Positions 1 through 9,444 of a DNA stretch of 64,000 nucleotides are shown piece after piece (position 1 is the stretch's first letter; each line of letters starts with the position of its first letter). The notes under the pieces are model-generated. The model was not told the DNA's origin and did not search any database. It was given only the letters and a program-made list of their open reading frames with translations. Made by a program: the position numbers and the translations under genes. This DNA is from Bernardetia sp042180575 (lineage in GTDB: Bacteria; Bacteroidota; Bacteroidia; Cytophagales; Bernardetiaceae), in the NCBI RefSeq assembly GCF_042180575.1, contig NZ_CP170094.1, positions 5,766,001-5,830,000 on the forward strand, read 5' to 3'.

Positions 1-456
1 AATATCTTGCCAAGCAGCCAATGTAAGGTTACAATATGGACACCAACCACCTCTATACCAAGTAATAATCGTATAGCCATTTTTTGTTTTGTCAGTTAAT
101 GAAACTTCTTGTCCAGTTGCATTTGGAAGTGTGAAATTAGGAGCTATATCACCTTCTTTTTTAGATTGTTTTATAATTCCACTTGTAGCCACTTTTTCGA
201 TAGCAGCTTCATAGGTTTTTACTTTTTCGGGGTCTGCTTTTTCTTTGAAAGCATTTGCTTTGTTTGATAATTGCTCTGTGAGAGAGGGCATTTTTGTTTC
301 TGTTACTTCTTCAGTTACTATAACTTTTTCAGAAATAACTTCTGTTTGTTCTTCACCTTGAGCTTTTTTGTTATCTGAACATGAAAAAAATCCGAACGTC
401 AGCAGTAAAGAAAGAATAAATAAAAGTTTTGAAAAATTCAATGGTTTGTTTGTCAT
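1..456 (-). CDS. Peroxiredoxin-like (AhpC/TSA) lipoprotein, C-terminus cut by window edge
   Basis: The reading frame is open from the ATG at 456 to the window start, so only the first 152 codons are visible. The N-terminus has a hydrophobic stretch ending in FFSC followed by SDNK, which is a lipoprotein signal, so the protein is probably anchored on the periplasmic side of a membrane. A low-complexity acidic and lysine-rich linker leads to a redoxin fold that begins near IAPNFTLPNATG. The last visible residues contain WYRGGWCPYCN, the active-site loop of the AhpC/TSA 'peroxiredoxin-like' family with a CxxC pair. Expected role is thiol-dependent peroxide reduction or disulfide exchange. The missing C-terminal half prevents a finer family call. 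Confidence 0.8.
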   Translation of the reverse strand, partial: MTNKPLNFSKLLFILSLLLTFGFFSCSDNKKAQGEEQTEVISEKVIVTEEVTETKMPSLTEQLSNKANAFKEKADPEKVKTYEAAIEKVATSGIIKQSKKEGDIAPNFTLPNATGQEVSLTDKTKNGYTIITWYRGGWCPYCNLTLAAWQDI

Positions 457-635
457 TTGTAAAATGATTTTTTTAAAAGAATGATTTATTAATGTAATTC
501 TTTCCCTATGTTTTGTTCGTAAAGATAAACAGTTTAGAATATTTGTTCCAATTTAAAAACCAAATTTGTAATTAAATAACAAATCCCTTCTCTATATTTT
601 CATATAAAAAAGGGATTTTAAAGAAGTCTTATACT

Positions 636-828
636 CCAATACTATTAAGCTAAGAAGTTCTGTTCCATAGGAACTTCATATTGGTAGCATTTTGTTTGCA
701 AATCGCATAAAACCTACCAATATATAACTCCTACGGAGTAAATGAAAACTAAATTCATATCTTTTCTACCAATATGAAACTCTTACAGAGTAAATAAAAA
801 TTACTACTCCTTAGCTTAACAGCATTGG
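636..828. repeat. MITE-like element with imperfect terminal inverted repeats
   Basis: The ends at 636-658 and 806-828 are inverted copies sharing CCAAT and TTAAGCTAAG with three mismatches in 23 bases. The interior holds several short modules built from ATATTGGTAG plus a small palindrome of the form ACTCC.ACGGAGT. The same internal modules occur in the element at 31196-31488, which has different ends. There is no coding capacity. The rest of the gap 457-635 is AT-rich with no gene that I can see. Confidence 0.55.
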
Positions 829-831
829 TAT

Positions 832-985
832 TATACTCCTCCATCATTAGATTTCGAAACTTTTTCCTATCAGTACACCTTCAAGGTGTCAGATAGTTCG
901 TTTTATTAACTGTACTGACAATGAATGGCTTTAACCCTCAGTCCGACAAGTTTATTTTTTCGAAAACCAAAAGTGTATGAGTATA
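832..985. repeat. Dispersed ~150-170 bp element, copy 1
   Basis: This stretch matches the element at 3321-3490 over most of its length: a core with CAGTACACC, AAGGTGTCAGATA and AACTGTACTGACA, then a tail ending TTTTTTCGAAAACCA and GAGTATA. A further copy lies at 15539-15735 in the opposite orientation, and a core fragment lies at 9940-9966. The ends carry imperfect inverted repeats (TATACTC / GAGTATA), as in a MITE. It lies downstream of the convergent end of the DUF4856-like gene. Confidence 0.6.
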
Positions 986-1007
986 TTCTTTATGTTAAAA
1001 ACAAAAA

Positions 1008-2132
1008 CTATCTTCCTTGCTCACTTACCCAGTTATATTCAAAATCAATAATATCTTGCTCGCTAAATTTATAAATTTGCTTTAAATTATCAATAGCTAC
1101 TTGAAGTTTTGGTAATTGATTGAATGAATCTGTCACAAAAGTATAAGAAGTTACCTCTCCATTTGCAGGAGCATTAATAAGTTCTAAAATTTGGTCAATT
1201 TGAGCATCACTAATAGCTTTATCATTTTGAGAAATCCCTTTCCAACCATGCATAAAACCAACAACTTCACTATATGAGTGTAATGCAGCAGCTTTATCAG
1301 CATCAGAAGCATTACTATTATTTAATTTAGAAATTGTTGATAAAAGATAATTAATAACAGTAGCCATATTTGATTTTTCCCAATTATAACGAAAATCTGA
1401 AAGTGCTTTATCACGGTCTTGATTATAATCTTGTCCTTTTTCGATAGCTGCTTTTGCTGTAATCAAATTTGTTTTGATAGAAGTATAAAGACCATTTCCA
1501 TCATTTTTATCTCTACGAGCTGCATATTTTGCAGAAAAAACATCTTTATTTTCTGCAACTGCATCACTATTTTGGAAAGAAGGATGCGCTCCAAAAATAG
1601 CTACCAAACGATCAATGTCAGAAGCTGTAAGATTATCTGACTTGATAATTGTAAGTGCATGATTGTAAAGAGCAGCACCAAAAAGACCTTTTTCTACTAC
1701 TTGCTCTATTTCTAAACCATTTTCATCAAACAAATAACCACCATAAACACCACCATTTCCAGCAGGTGCAGTTGTTGGGTCAAAAGCTCCACCACTTGCC
1801 TTTGCTAATTCAGCTAACCAACTTGGCATTTTTTCAGCATAATAAGTAGTAGTAACAGATTTTAAAGATGGATTACCTTCATTAAAAGCAGCTAAAAGTT
1901 CTGATTCGCTGACTGTTGCTCCTTCTCTACCTTCTTTCATTATCGAAGATAAACCTGAAAGATTCGAACGAACTGCCAATTCTGCACTTGCATTACTTTC
2001 ATAATTAGAACTTTCATAAGTTGTCGGAACTTCCAAAGTAGGGAAAGTTACATCTGTTGTATCATCATCACAAGCAAAAAGAGAAACAGAAAGAGCTAAG
2101 AAGAAAAATGAGTTTTTCCAATTGAATTTCAT
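1008..2132 (-). CDS. DUF4856-like lipoprotein
   Basis: The 374-residue product starts with a signal peptide whose lipobox reads SLFACDDD, so it is predicted to be lipidated and exposed in the periplasm or on the outer membrane. The mature part begins with a TYESSNYES segment followed by long helices with conserved aromatic patches (YGGYLFDENG near the middle, DFRYNWEKSN, and VVGFMHGWKG). This layout fits the DUF4856 family of Bacteroidota lipoproteins, which often sit next to imelysin-type iron-uptake proteins. No imelysin or TonB receptor gene is next to it here. The biochemical role is unknown. The family assignment rests on pattern memory only. Confidence 0.7.
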   Translation of the reverse strand: MKFNWKNSFFFLALSVSLFACDDDTTDVTFPTLEVPTTYESSNYESNASAELAVRSNLSGLSSIMKEGREGATVSESELLAAFNEGNPSLKSVTTTYYAEKMPSWLAELAKASGGAFDPTTAPAGNGGVYGGYLFDENGLEIEQVVEKGLFGAALYNHALTIIKSDNLTASDIDRLVAIFGAHPSFQNSDAVAENKDVFSAKYAARRDKNDGNGLYTSIKTNLITAKAAIEKGQDYNQDRDKALSDFRYNWEKSNMATVINYLLSTISKLNNSNASDADKAAALHSYSEVVGFMHGWKGISQNDKAISDAQIDQILELINAPANGEVTSYTFVTDSFNQLPKLQVAIDNLKQIYKFSEQDIIDFEYNWVSEQGR

Positions 2133-2403
2133 AACGTATTATTTTTGTTTTAGGAATTTTTATTAAAATTATTTATGTTAGTTTTATTTAGACTAATTTC
2201 AAATAACAAATCAAAATTACGGCAGTATTTTCAAAATTGCAAGCTAAAAATCTATTTTTTTCTGTAACCTATCCTTCAAAAGGCTAAAAAGTAGAATATC
2301 ATTTTTTTGCTTTCTGAATTTTGTGTAGTTTTAGTGTTTATTATTTTTCTTGTATCCAATACAGAGAATGTACTACCGATTTAATACGACTTATCCATAA
2401 AGA

Positions 2404-3267
2404 ATGCGCCTAAACTTAGACAAGTTTTCAGAACTCCAACAACGCATCATCACAGGAATTTTGGGAGCAATCACAATTCTGACAGCGATTATGTGGAGCG
2501 AATGGACTTATTTTTCGCTTTTTTTCTTCATTAGTATGTTTGCGCTTTGGGAGTTTTACAAACTTTTGGGCTTAGACGGAAACTCTCCTTTGCGTACTTT
2601 CGGTACGTTTAATGGTCTTTTTCTGTTTACTTTATCCTTTTTGATAGAACGCTTTGCACTCAATCCAAATTATTATATCCTTTTATTAGTCAGTCTTTCT
2701 GGGGCATATTTTATCAAACTCTACAAAAAAGGCGAAACCAAACCTTTTCATAATATTGCCTTTACTTTTCTAGGAATTATTTATGTTGCACTACCTTTTG
2801 CTCTTCTAAATATTGCTGTTTTTAAAGAGCAAAAATATTATTATGAAATTATTTTAGGTTCTCTTTTTATTCTTTGGGCAAATGATACAGGAGCTTATTT
2901 TTCTGGAAAAAACTTTGGAAAACGTAAACTTTTTGTTCGTATTTCTCCTAAAAAGACATGGGAAGGAAGTATAGGAGGAGGGATTTTGGCTTTAATTGTC
3001 GGAACTACGTGGGGATATTTTTTTCAAGAAACCTTGTTTTTATGGCAATGGATAGGAATTTCACTCATTATTATCGTAGCAGGAACGTATGGCGACCTTG
3101 TCGAATCTTTATTTAAAAGAAGTATGAGTATAAAGGATTCTGGTTCTGTCTTACCAGGGCATGGTGGTTTTTTAGACCGTTTTGATGGACTTTTGATTGC
3201 AGCTCCTTTTATTGTTGCTTTTTTGAGAGTTGTTCCAATTATTATTGAAGAGTTTTTTGGGAAGTGA
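2404..3267 (+). CDS. cdsA: Phosphatidate cytidylyltransferase
   Basis: The 287-residue integral membrane enzyme makes CDP-diacylglycerol from phosphatidic acid and CTP, the branch point of phospholipid synthesis. About seven hydrophobic segments are visible. The family signature lies near residues 235-262: SLFKRSMSIKDSG, then LPGHGGFLDRFD, with the conserved KD, HGG and DR-D residues all present. WANDTGAYFSGKNFGK near residue 160 is the second conserved block. The length is normal for the family. It stands alone, divergent from the upstream lipoprotein gene, with no clear operon partner. Confidence 0.96.
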   Translation: MRLNLDKFSELQQRIITGILGAITILTAIMWSEWTYFSLFFFISMFALWEFYKLLGLDGNSPLRTFGTFNGLFLFTLSFLIERFALNPNYYILLLVSLSGAYFIKLYKKGETKPFHNIAFTFLGIIYVALPFALLNIAVFKEQKYYYEIILGSLFILWANDTGAYFSGKNFGKRKLFVRISPKKTWEGSIGGGILALIVGTTWGYFFQETLFLWQWIGISLIIIVAGTYGDLVESLFKRSMSIKDSGSVLPGHGGFLDRFDGLLIAAPFIVAFLRVVPIIIEEFFGK

Positions 3268-3320
3268 TTGTATTAGATTAGACACCGACAATGGCAAAAA
3301 ATAGCCATTGTTAGTGTTTT

Positions 3321-3490
3321 TATACTCATACGTTTTTGCTTTTCGAAAATAAAATTTATCAGTACACCTCAAAGGTGTCAGATAATTTGTTTTTTGAACT
3401 GTACTGACACTTATGAACGGTTTTAGCTCTCAACGAAGTTAAAGTGTCTGACAGTTTTATTTTTTCGAAAACCATTTTTGATTGAGTATA
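3321..3490. repeat. Dispersed ~170 bp element, copy 2 (most complete)
   Basis: The element starts TATACTCATACG and ends TTGAGTATA; its inner ends TTTTCGAAAATAAAA and TTTTATTTTTTCGAAAA are also inverted. The core contains CAGTACACCTC-AAAGGTGTCAGATAA and a second TGTCTGACAG. It shares this plan with 832-985 and, inverted, with 15539-15735. It fills the gap between the convergent cdsA and DUF302 genes. No open frame of substance is present, so it looks like a non-autonomous mobile element or a structured-RNA repeat. Confidence 0.6.
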
Positions 3491-3529
3491 CCAACGACAA
3501 AAATATAGATTATACTTTTAGAGTATAAT

Positions 3530-4510
3530 TTATTTCAAAATTTTATCACTAAGCATATCCAAAACACCATCAATTTTGGTAGTAAGTTCTTCATTTTCAA
3601 TAGAATGACGATTTGCTAAAAATGAACCTTTAAAATAACTTACTTGTGTTTTTCCATTTTCATCTTCCCAAATAAGTATTTTCATAGGCAAATCTAATCC
3701 GATTGTAGAATTGAGTTTCATGAGCTGACTTCCTACTTTTGGTTTACCAAAAATAAATAAACGAGTAGAACGAAGCTCTAAACCTGTATTTTTGGCTGCT
3801 TTATCGTGTTCTACTTTTGCAATAAGTTTAAACTCTTTTTCTTTGAGCAATTTCTCTAGTTGCTCACTTGCTTTATCTACTGATAAAGAACTTTCTTTGG
3901 TCTGTAAATCAGCTAAAATACTTTCTAATTGTAATTTGTGTAATTGAGGTTCTTCTATATCTGATACACTGATTTTATCTAAAAGTCCGTTCATTTTTTC
4001 TTCTAATTCTGGAAGTGTAATTTCATAACGATTCATCAAAATTGAAGCATTATTATAAATTACTTTTGTTGTTCCATTATCATCATAAACGAGTATTTTC
4101 ATAGGCAAATCAATTGCAACGGCTTGATTTTGCTGCATAAGTTGTGTTCCTGCCTTTGGATTTCCAAAAATAATCAAACGATTTTCAGAGATTTCCATTT
4201 CTATACCTTTTGCAGCTTCCGAATGGTTTACTTCTGCAATAATTTTGAGGTTCTCATTTGCTTCAATCGCTGACTTGATAGAATTATAAACTTCATCTAC
4301 AGATTTTGAATGACTTTTTTGTACAAAAGGCATTTGTACTTCTGCGTTATTATTTTCATCAATCAATATTGTTGTAGTATCAACATTTTTAAGAGAATCT
4401 AAAGTTGAAATGTCAGAATCTGTTTTTTTACTTTGGTTATCATTACAAGAAGAAAAAAGTAAAATAGAAGAAGCACAAATAGGAATAAAATAACTGAAAA
4501 TAGGTTTCAT
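3530..4510 (-). CDS. Lipoprotein with two DUF302 domains
   Basis: The 326-residue product has a lipoprotein signal (SILLFSSCNDN) and a short acidic linker. Two copies of the same ~125-residue domain follow, each with a helix starting at SVDEVYNSIK or SVDKASEQLEKLL, a strand FGNPKAGTQLMQQN or FGKPKVGSQLMKLN, and a DLPMKIL strand. These are hallmarks of the DUF302 / TT1751-like fold. The function of DUF302 proteins is not established. An internal duplication within one lipoprotein is less common than the single-domain form. The copies differ throughout, so the duplication is old. Confidence 0.85.
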   Translation of the reverse strand: MKPIFSYFIPICASSILLFSSCNDNQSKKTDSDISTLDSLKNVDTTTILIDENNNAEVQMPFVQKSHSKSVDEVYNSIKSAIEANENLKIIAEVNHSEAAKGIEMEISENRLIIFGNPKAGTQLMQQNQAVAIDLPMKILVYDDNGTTKVIYNNASILMNRYEITLPELEEKMNGLLDKISVSDIEEPQLHKLQLESILADLQTKESSLSVDKASEQLEKLLKEKEFKLIAKVEHDKAAKNTGLELRSTRLFIFGKPKVGSQLMKLNSTIGLDLPMKILIWEDENGKTQVSYFKGSFLANRHSIENEELTTKIDGVLDMLSDKILK

Positions 4511-4626
4511 GATTTTTATTTTTTTAGTTGGAAGGTCTTTGGTTTATAAAGAAATAAACTGAAACCCTCAACAACGGTTTTAACCTCGTTGAAGGAGAAG
4601 TATAATTGAAATTAACTGATTACTGA

Positions 4627-5352
4627 TTAAAGGATTCCTCCTCCATCCACATGAAGAACAGAACCATTAACAAAACTAGCTTCTTCTGATGCTAAATACA
4701 AATACGCATTTGCCACATCTTCAGGCTTTCCAGCACGACGAACAGGAATTGAAGCAATGATTTTTTCTTGAAATTCTTGTGGAATAGAAGCAGTCATTTC
4801 AGTTTGGATATAACCAGGGGCAATAGCATTGACTGTAATTCCATCTTTTCCTACTTCTCTAGCAAGAGCTTTTGTAAAACCAATTACACCAGCTTTTGCA
4901 GCCGAATAATTTGTTTGTCCAAAATTTCCATATACTCCAGCAATAGAAGAGGCATTTATGATTCTTCCATATTTTTGGTTCTTCATGTATGGAACTACGG
5001 CTTTTGCACAGTTATAAACTCCTGTAAGATTGACATTAATCACATCATCCCAAAGGTTGTCAGTCATTTTCAAGAATGACGAATCTCTAAGTATCCCTGC
5101 ATTATTTACCAAAATATCTATCTTTCCAAAATCAGAAATTACTTCTTGAGTAACTTTTTCTAACCCTTCTCTATTAGAAGTATTGACTTTATAGAATTTT
5201 CCGTTTAAAGAATCAGCCGTTTTTTGTCCTTCGTCATCCAAATCCCAAATAACGATTTTTGCGCCTGCTTTATGAAACGTTTCTGCAACTGCTTTTCCGA
5301 TTCCTTTTGCACCTCCTGTAATGAGAGCAACTTTGTCTTTTAATGAAAACAT
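4627..5352 (-). CDS. fabG: FabG-type short-chain dehydrogenase (3-oxoacyl-ACP / acetoacetyl-CoA reductase)
   Basis: This 241-residue protein is a classical short-chain dehydrogenase/reductase. The NAD(P) motif TGGAKGIG is at residues 12-19, NNAG at 83-86, and the catalytic Ser135/136, Tyr149 and Lys153 are in place (NASSIAG, NYSAAKAG). The C-terminal SFVNGSVLHVDGG block is typical of FabG and PhaB. It should reduce a 3-oxoacyl thioester using NADPH in fatty-acid or hydroxyalkanoate metabolism. No other fab or pha genes adjoin it, so the substrate (ACP or CoA thioester) cannot be decided from the sequence. Confidence 0.9.
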   Translation of the reverse strand: MFSLKDKVALITGGAKGIGKAVAETFHKAGAKIVIWDLDDEGQKTADSLNGKFYKVNTSNREGLEKVTQEVISDFGKIDILVNNAGILRDSSFLKMTDNLWDDVINVNLTGVYNCAKAVVPYMKNQKYGRIINASSIAGVYGNFGQTNYSAAKAGVIGFTKALAREVGKDGITVNAIAPGYIQTEMTASIPQEFQEKIIASIPVRRAGKPEDVANAYLYLASEEASFVNGSVLHVDGGGIL

Positions 5353-5388
5353 GTTTTTTGTATTTTGTGTGAATTGTTATAAAATTAA

Positions 5389-6246
5389 CTATTGTTTCTT
5401 TTCTCTTAATTCATTTATTTTTTCTTCGGATAAATCTGTCATTTTTATTAATAATTCATTGCTCAGTCCTTCTTGTATTCCTACTAAAGCTGTTTTAATA
5501 GCTCGTTCTTCGTCCCCTTCTTCTTTTCCTTCCGAAAAATAAGTATGTGCTACACTTTGCAAATCCCAATAATCTTTTAAACTTTCTTGATAGACAAATT
5601 GCTCTTTTTTGTTATATTTTGCTACTTCGGCTATTTCTAAAAGTCTTCTAAAAACTCCTTCTTGCAAATTATTTGGCTTATCAGCTAGTTTATGTAAGTT
5701 TTTGAAGGCAAATAACCAACGCTCATAATCATTTTCTAACTCCTCTAATTGCTTGTTAAATTTAGGAATTTCTAAAAAAACAAAAGTCAGTTTATCGTAA
5801 AAAACTTTATTTGAATTAGTTTCGATAAGTTTTACATTATGATGAAACTGATTTGGCATTGAATCATCAAATTCAAAATCCAAAATTCCGATGGTATAAA
5901 CATTACGAAGTTCGTAATTCCAATCTTTTCCTTTTCTTGCTTGCTCTTGAATTGCAAAAGTAGAATAATACAGACTTCTATCTTTGAAATATTGCTGCTT
6001 TACTCGCTGGACTTCGACAATAAACTTTTCACCTTCTTCATTCGTACAATACAAATCAAAAACGGCTTTTCTATCTCTTTGACCTTTGCCCAAATGTTCA
6101 TTATTGAGATAAGTCAAATCAATTATTTTTTCTCTATCACGCAATAATTCATTCAAAAAACTAATCAATAAATCTTTATTGGGTTCTTCTCCAAATATTT
6201 TTTTGAAGCCAAAATCTGTAAAAAGGTTGATGTATCTATCGGTCAT
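5389..6246 (-). CDS. Rpn family PD-(D/E)XK nuclease ('PDDEXK transposase')
   Basis: The 285-residue protein opens with RYINLFTDFGFKKIFGE, the conserved start of the PDDEXK_2 / Rpn family. The nuclease core follows: an acidic residue near KAVFDLYCTNEEGEKFIVEVQR, giving the D-(E)xK-like arrangement (FDLYC...FIVEVQ). The C-terminal third is helical and variable (ERWLFAFKNLHKLADKP...KEEGDEERAIKTALVG). E. coli Rpn proteins of this type promote RecA-independent recombination. The family is labelled transposase in databases although transposition is not its proven role. No inverted repeats are evident around it. It lies 27 bp upstream of nothing related, so it appears to be a lone accessory gene. 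Confidence 0.85.
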   Translation of the reverse strand: MTDRYINLFTDFGFKKIFGEEPNKDLLISFLNELLRDREKIIDLTYLNNEHLGKGQRDRKAVFDLYCTNEEGEKFIVEVQRVKQQYFKDRSLYYSTFAIQEQARKGKDWNYELRNVYTIGILDFEFDDSMPNQFHHNVKLIETNSNKVFYDKLTFVFLEIPKFNKQLEELENDYERWLFAFKNLHKLADKPNNLQEGVFRRLLEIAEVAKYNKKEQFVYQESLKDYWDLQSVAHTYFSEGKEEGDEERAIKTALVGIQEGLSNELLIKMTDLSEEKINELREKKQ

Positions 6247-6273
6247 TGTGATTTTAGATTGAATTTTGAGAAA

Positions 6274-6603
6274 TTAGAAGAAAAAGTCTAGCATATTTTT
6301 GGAAAACAAAGTAATAGCAAGATTGATAATCCAAATAATTATACATATAAACAAAGCTGTTATGAAACTTTTATAATACTTTTTGACACTTACAAAAGAA
6401 AGAATTGCCAATAAGATATTACAAAATGCCATTAGAAATGTCATTAAATTAATAGCTTGAAAAAAGTTTATACGCCCTCCTCTGTATTTTACATCTACAT
6501 AAAATGCTGAAAGTAAAAACAATACTATTAAATTTCCTATAAGTACAATTACCCAAGAATAATTTACTTTATTTTGATTTGGTTTATCTAAAATTCGTTC
6601 CAT
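6274..6603 (-). CDS. Small four-helix membrane protein, function unknown
   Basis: The 109-residue product has a short charged N-terminus (KPNQNK) followed by hydrophobic segments at roughly residues 17-36, 49-70 and 82-105, with a polar loop containing KYRGGRINFF. I do not recognise a family. It lies 27 bp upstream of the Rpn gene on the same strand, so the two may be co-transcribed. Its start ATG at 6603 is the only sensible one for the frame. Confidence 0.6.
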   Translation of the reverse strand: MERILDKPNQNKVNYSWVIVLIGNLIVLFLLSAFYVDVKYRGGRINFFQAINLMTFLMAFCNILLAILSFVSVKKYYKSFITALFICIIIWIINLAITLFSKNMLDFFF

Positions 6604-6684
6604 AAAAAGTTACTTTTACATTAGCAAGGTTCATTCATAAAAGATAAAACGTTTGTGAACAACCGAATATACAAATATGATTAA

Positions 6685-7767
6685 TTAAAACTTCAATTTC
6701 TCTAATTTTAATTTTTTGGCTACTTCTTCCAAATCTTTTACCACAGGTTCTAAAAGTGGAATTCCATTTTTAAGACGATACACTGTACTTTCCAATTCGG
6801 GTTCACCTGGAATAAGCACTCGTTGAGATTCATCAATAGGTGTCGCATTTTTGAAGCGACGAATCCAATTATCCATGTGAGATTTGAATTCTTCTTTGGG
6901 ACGAAACCCATCAACTCGCATTGCACCCAAAAAATGTCCCAAACCTTGTCCAACAGGGTCAGATGGCAAAGGTAAAAAACTAACAAAAGGAGGTGCCCAA
7001 GGACCATAACCTGCACCTGAAAGTACAGCCGAAAGAATATCAACAGCAGAACCCAAACAATATCCTTTATGATTACTTCGTATTGGGTCAGAACCCAAAG
7101 GCAAAAGTGCGCCACCGTCTTTTAAAGCTGCTGCATTATTGGTTGTGTTTCCGTTTTTATCTTGTACCCATCCATTAGGTGCATCTTCATTTTTTCGTTG
7201 TAAAATTTCTAATTTTCCATTGGCAACTGTTGTAGTAGCCAAATCTGCTACAAAATCATTTTCTTCTCCTGCTGGTACAGCAATCGCAATTGGATTTGTT
7301 CCTAACATGCGTTCTTTTGAGTATGTGGGTGCAACAAGTGGACTTGCATTTGTCATTGCCCAACCAATCATATCCTTTTCTGCTGCCAACATAGAGTGAT
7401 AGCCTGCAATTCCAAAATGATTTGAATTTTTGACAGAAATCCAACCTGAACCTACATTTTCAGCTTTTTCAATGGCCACTTGCATTGCTTTTGGAGCAAC
7501 AACCAAACCCAAACCTGCATCTGCATCAATGGTAGCTGTACTTGGAGTTTGATAGGTAATTTTCCAGTTTGGAGTAGGATTGATACGACCAGCTTCCCAC
7601 AAACGCACATAACCCGTCAGACGAGCAACACCATGAGAATCTACGCCACGCAAATCGGCAGCTAATAAAACGTCAGCAGCTAATGAAGCATCCTCTTTTG
7701 GACAACCCATTTGAAGAAAAACATCAATTACAAATTCTTTGAGTGTAGTGTCTTTTATAACAAACAT
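6685..7767 (-). CDS. Malate/L-lactate dehydrogenase family (Ldh_2) oxidoreductase
   Basis: The 360-residue protein belongs to the YlbC/Ldh_2 family of NAD(P)-dependent dehydrogenases, distinct from classical MDH and LDH. Conserved blocks are DLRGVDSHGVARL (catalytic His near residue 45), NSNHFGIAGYHSMLA, ERMLGTNPIAIAVPAG, and SDPIRSNHKGYCLG. Known members oxidise malate, lactate, ureidoglycolate or sulfolactate. The substrate cannot be told from the sequence. Length matches the family. The gene is monocistronic here and divergent from hemL. Confidence 0.9.
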   Translation of the reverse strand: MFVIKDTTLKEFVIDVFLQMGCPKEDASLAADVLLAADLRGVDSHGVARLTGYVRLWEAGRINPTPNWKITYQTPSTATIDADAGLGLVVAPKAMQVAIEKAENVGSGWISVKNSNHFGIAGYHSMLAAEKDMIGWAMTNASPLVAPTYSKERMLGTNPIAIAVPAGEENDFVADLATTTVANGKLEILQRKNEDAPNGWVQDKNGNTTNNAAALKDGGALLPLGSDPIRSNHKGYCLGSAVDILSAVLSGAGYGPWAPPFVSFLPLPSDPVGQGLGHFLGAMRVDGFRPKEEFKSHMDNWIRRFKNATPIDESQRVLIPGEPELESTVYRLKNGIPLLEPVVKDLEEVAKKLKLEKLKF

Positions 7768-8126
7768 ATAAACTTTCTTTTTTTATAGAGGGGGTAAATA
7801 TAATTTTTTTGAATGATTCAAAATTAAGAAAGAAAATTTGAAATGAATATGAATGAAGAAATAATTATTCAATATTAAGAATCCTCAAAAATACGAAAGG
7901 TTTGACTCTGATAAAGATAAAGCCTTGATAAATTGATTTTTATATAAATGAAAAAGACGTGTGAGCTAAAAAAGAATTTTTAGCAACAGAACTATTTACC
8001 ATTGTTGATGTCCCTATCAATGACAAAAATCTATATCAATCATTTAATTCAAACAATTAAATTCCTATTTTTGTATAATTGTACTTCTAATAAGAAGTCA
8101 TTTCACACAGAAAATTACAAAAATAA
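7768..8126. other. Divergent intergenic region
   Basis: These 359 bases separate the divergent Ldh_2 and hemL genes and must hold both promoters. They are strongly AT-rich. A stretch near 7998-8030 (ATTGTTGATGTCCC, CAATGACAAAAAT) resembles the outer flank of the dispersed element copies near 3490 and 15715, so it may be a decayed remnant. I see no gene in it. Confidence 0.5.
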
Positions 8127-9428
8127 ATGCAAGCAGTAACACTCACAAATAGTCAATCTCTTTTTTCAGAAGCTCAACATCATATTCCAGGAGGCGTAAA
8201 TTCTCCTGTTCGTGCTTTTCAAGCTGTTGGAGGAACACCTGTTTTTATGAAATCAGCAAAAGGAGCATATCTTTTTGATGAAGATAACAATAAATATATT
8301 GATTTAATAGGCTCTTGGGGACCTATGATTTTAGGACACGGACATGAAGAGGTTACACAAGCCATCATTGAAGCTGTTCATGGCTCGTCTTCTTTTGGCG
8401 CACCAACACGCAGAGAAGTAACGATTGCAGAGCTGATTTGTGAAATGGTGCCATCGATAGAAAAAGTAAGAATGGTAAACTCAGGAACGGAAGCAACTAT
8501 GTCAGCCGTTCGTGTGGCTCGTGGTTATACAGGAAGAGAAAAATTTATCAAAACAATTGGTTGTTATCACGGTCATGGAGATTCATTTTTAATTGCAGCA
8601 GGAAGTGGAGCAGCAACTATGGGAACACCAAATAGCCCAGGGGTAACGAAAGGAACTGCAAAAGACACTTTATTAGCTCCTCATAATGATTTGGATGCGA
8701 TTCAGTATTTAGTCGATGCCAATCCAAACGAAATTGCAGCCATTATTATTGAACCTGTGGCTGGAAATATGGGATGTGTTTTACCAAAAGAAGGTTATTT
8801 GGAAGGACTACGAAAAATCTGTGATAAAAATGGAATTGTACTCATTTTTGATGAGGTAATGACAGGTTTTAGACTAGCAAAAGGGGGAGCGCAAGAAGTT
8901 TATGGAGTTACGCCTGATATGACAACTTTAGGAAAAATTATTGGAGGTGGAATGCCAGTAGGAGCGTATGGAGGTAAAAAAGAAATTATGGACTGTGTTT
9001 CTCCTCTTGGAAAAGTTTATCAAGCAGGAACACTTTCTGGAAATCCTGTAGCGATGGCAGCAGGTTTGGCACTTTTGAATATTTTGAATAATAACCCTCA
9101 AATTTATCAAAATTTAGAACAAAAGACTTCAAAAATAGCCGAAACAATGCGTAAAACTATAAAAGAACAGGGGTTGAATTATACAGTAAATCAAATCGGC
9201 TCAATGACAAATATTTTCTTTACTGATAAAAAGGTAGAGAACTTTGAGGATGCACTTACTTGTGATACAGCTCTTTTTGGTAAATATTTTCATGCTATGC
9301 TCAATCGTGGTGTTTATATTGCGCCTGCACAGTTTGAAAGTTGGTTTTTATCAAATGCCCTTTCTGATGAAGATGTAACTAGAATTATTGAAGCAAATGA
9401 AGATGCTTTGAGGGAAATTCATGCTTAA
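8127..9428 (+). CDS. hemL: Glutamate-1-semialdehyde 2,1-aminomutase
   Basis: The 433-residue class III PLP aminotransferase converts glutamate-1-semialdehyde to 5-aminolevulinate in the C5 route of haem synthesis. Visible blocks are HIPGGVNSPVRAFQ at the N-terminus, MVNSGTEATMSAVR, CYHGHGDSFL, FDEVMTGFR (241-249), and the PLP-binding Lys270 in TLGKIIGGGMPVGAYGG. TLSGNPVAMAAG closes the active site. The length is typical. It is a single gene followed by a strong terminator. Confidence 0.97.
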   Translation: MQAVTLTNSQSLFSEAQHHIPGGVNSPVRAFQAVGGTPVFMKSAKGAYLFDEDNNKYIDLIGSWGPMILGHGHEEVTQAIIEAVHGSSSFGAPTRREVTIAELICEMVPSIEKVRMVNSGTEATMSAVRVARGYTGREKFIKTIGCYHGHGDSFLIAAGSGAATMGTPNSPGVTKGTAKDTLLAPHNDLDAIQYLVDANPNEIAAIIIEPVAGNMGCVLPKEGYLEGLRKICDKNGIVLIFDEVMTGFRLAKGGAQEVYGVTPDMTTLGKIIGGGMPVGAYGGKKEIMDCVSPLGKVYQAGTLSGNPVAMAAGLALLNILNNNPQIYQNLEQKTSKIAETMRKTIKEQGLNYTVNQIGSMTNIFFTDKKVENFEDALTCDTALFGKYFHAMLNRGVYIAPAQFESWFLSNALSDEDVTRIIEANEDALREIHA

Positions 9429-9444
9429 ATGTTATTAGAATTTG

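Noticed and set aside
5389..6246. The Rpn/PDDEXK gene as an insertion sequence
   Set aside because: I found no inverted ends or target duplication around it, so I annotate the protein only.
6750..7115. 121-codon minus-strand ORF inside the Ldh_2 gene
   Set aside because: Same strand but out of frame with a well conserved enzyme; composition is hydrophobic noise.
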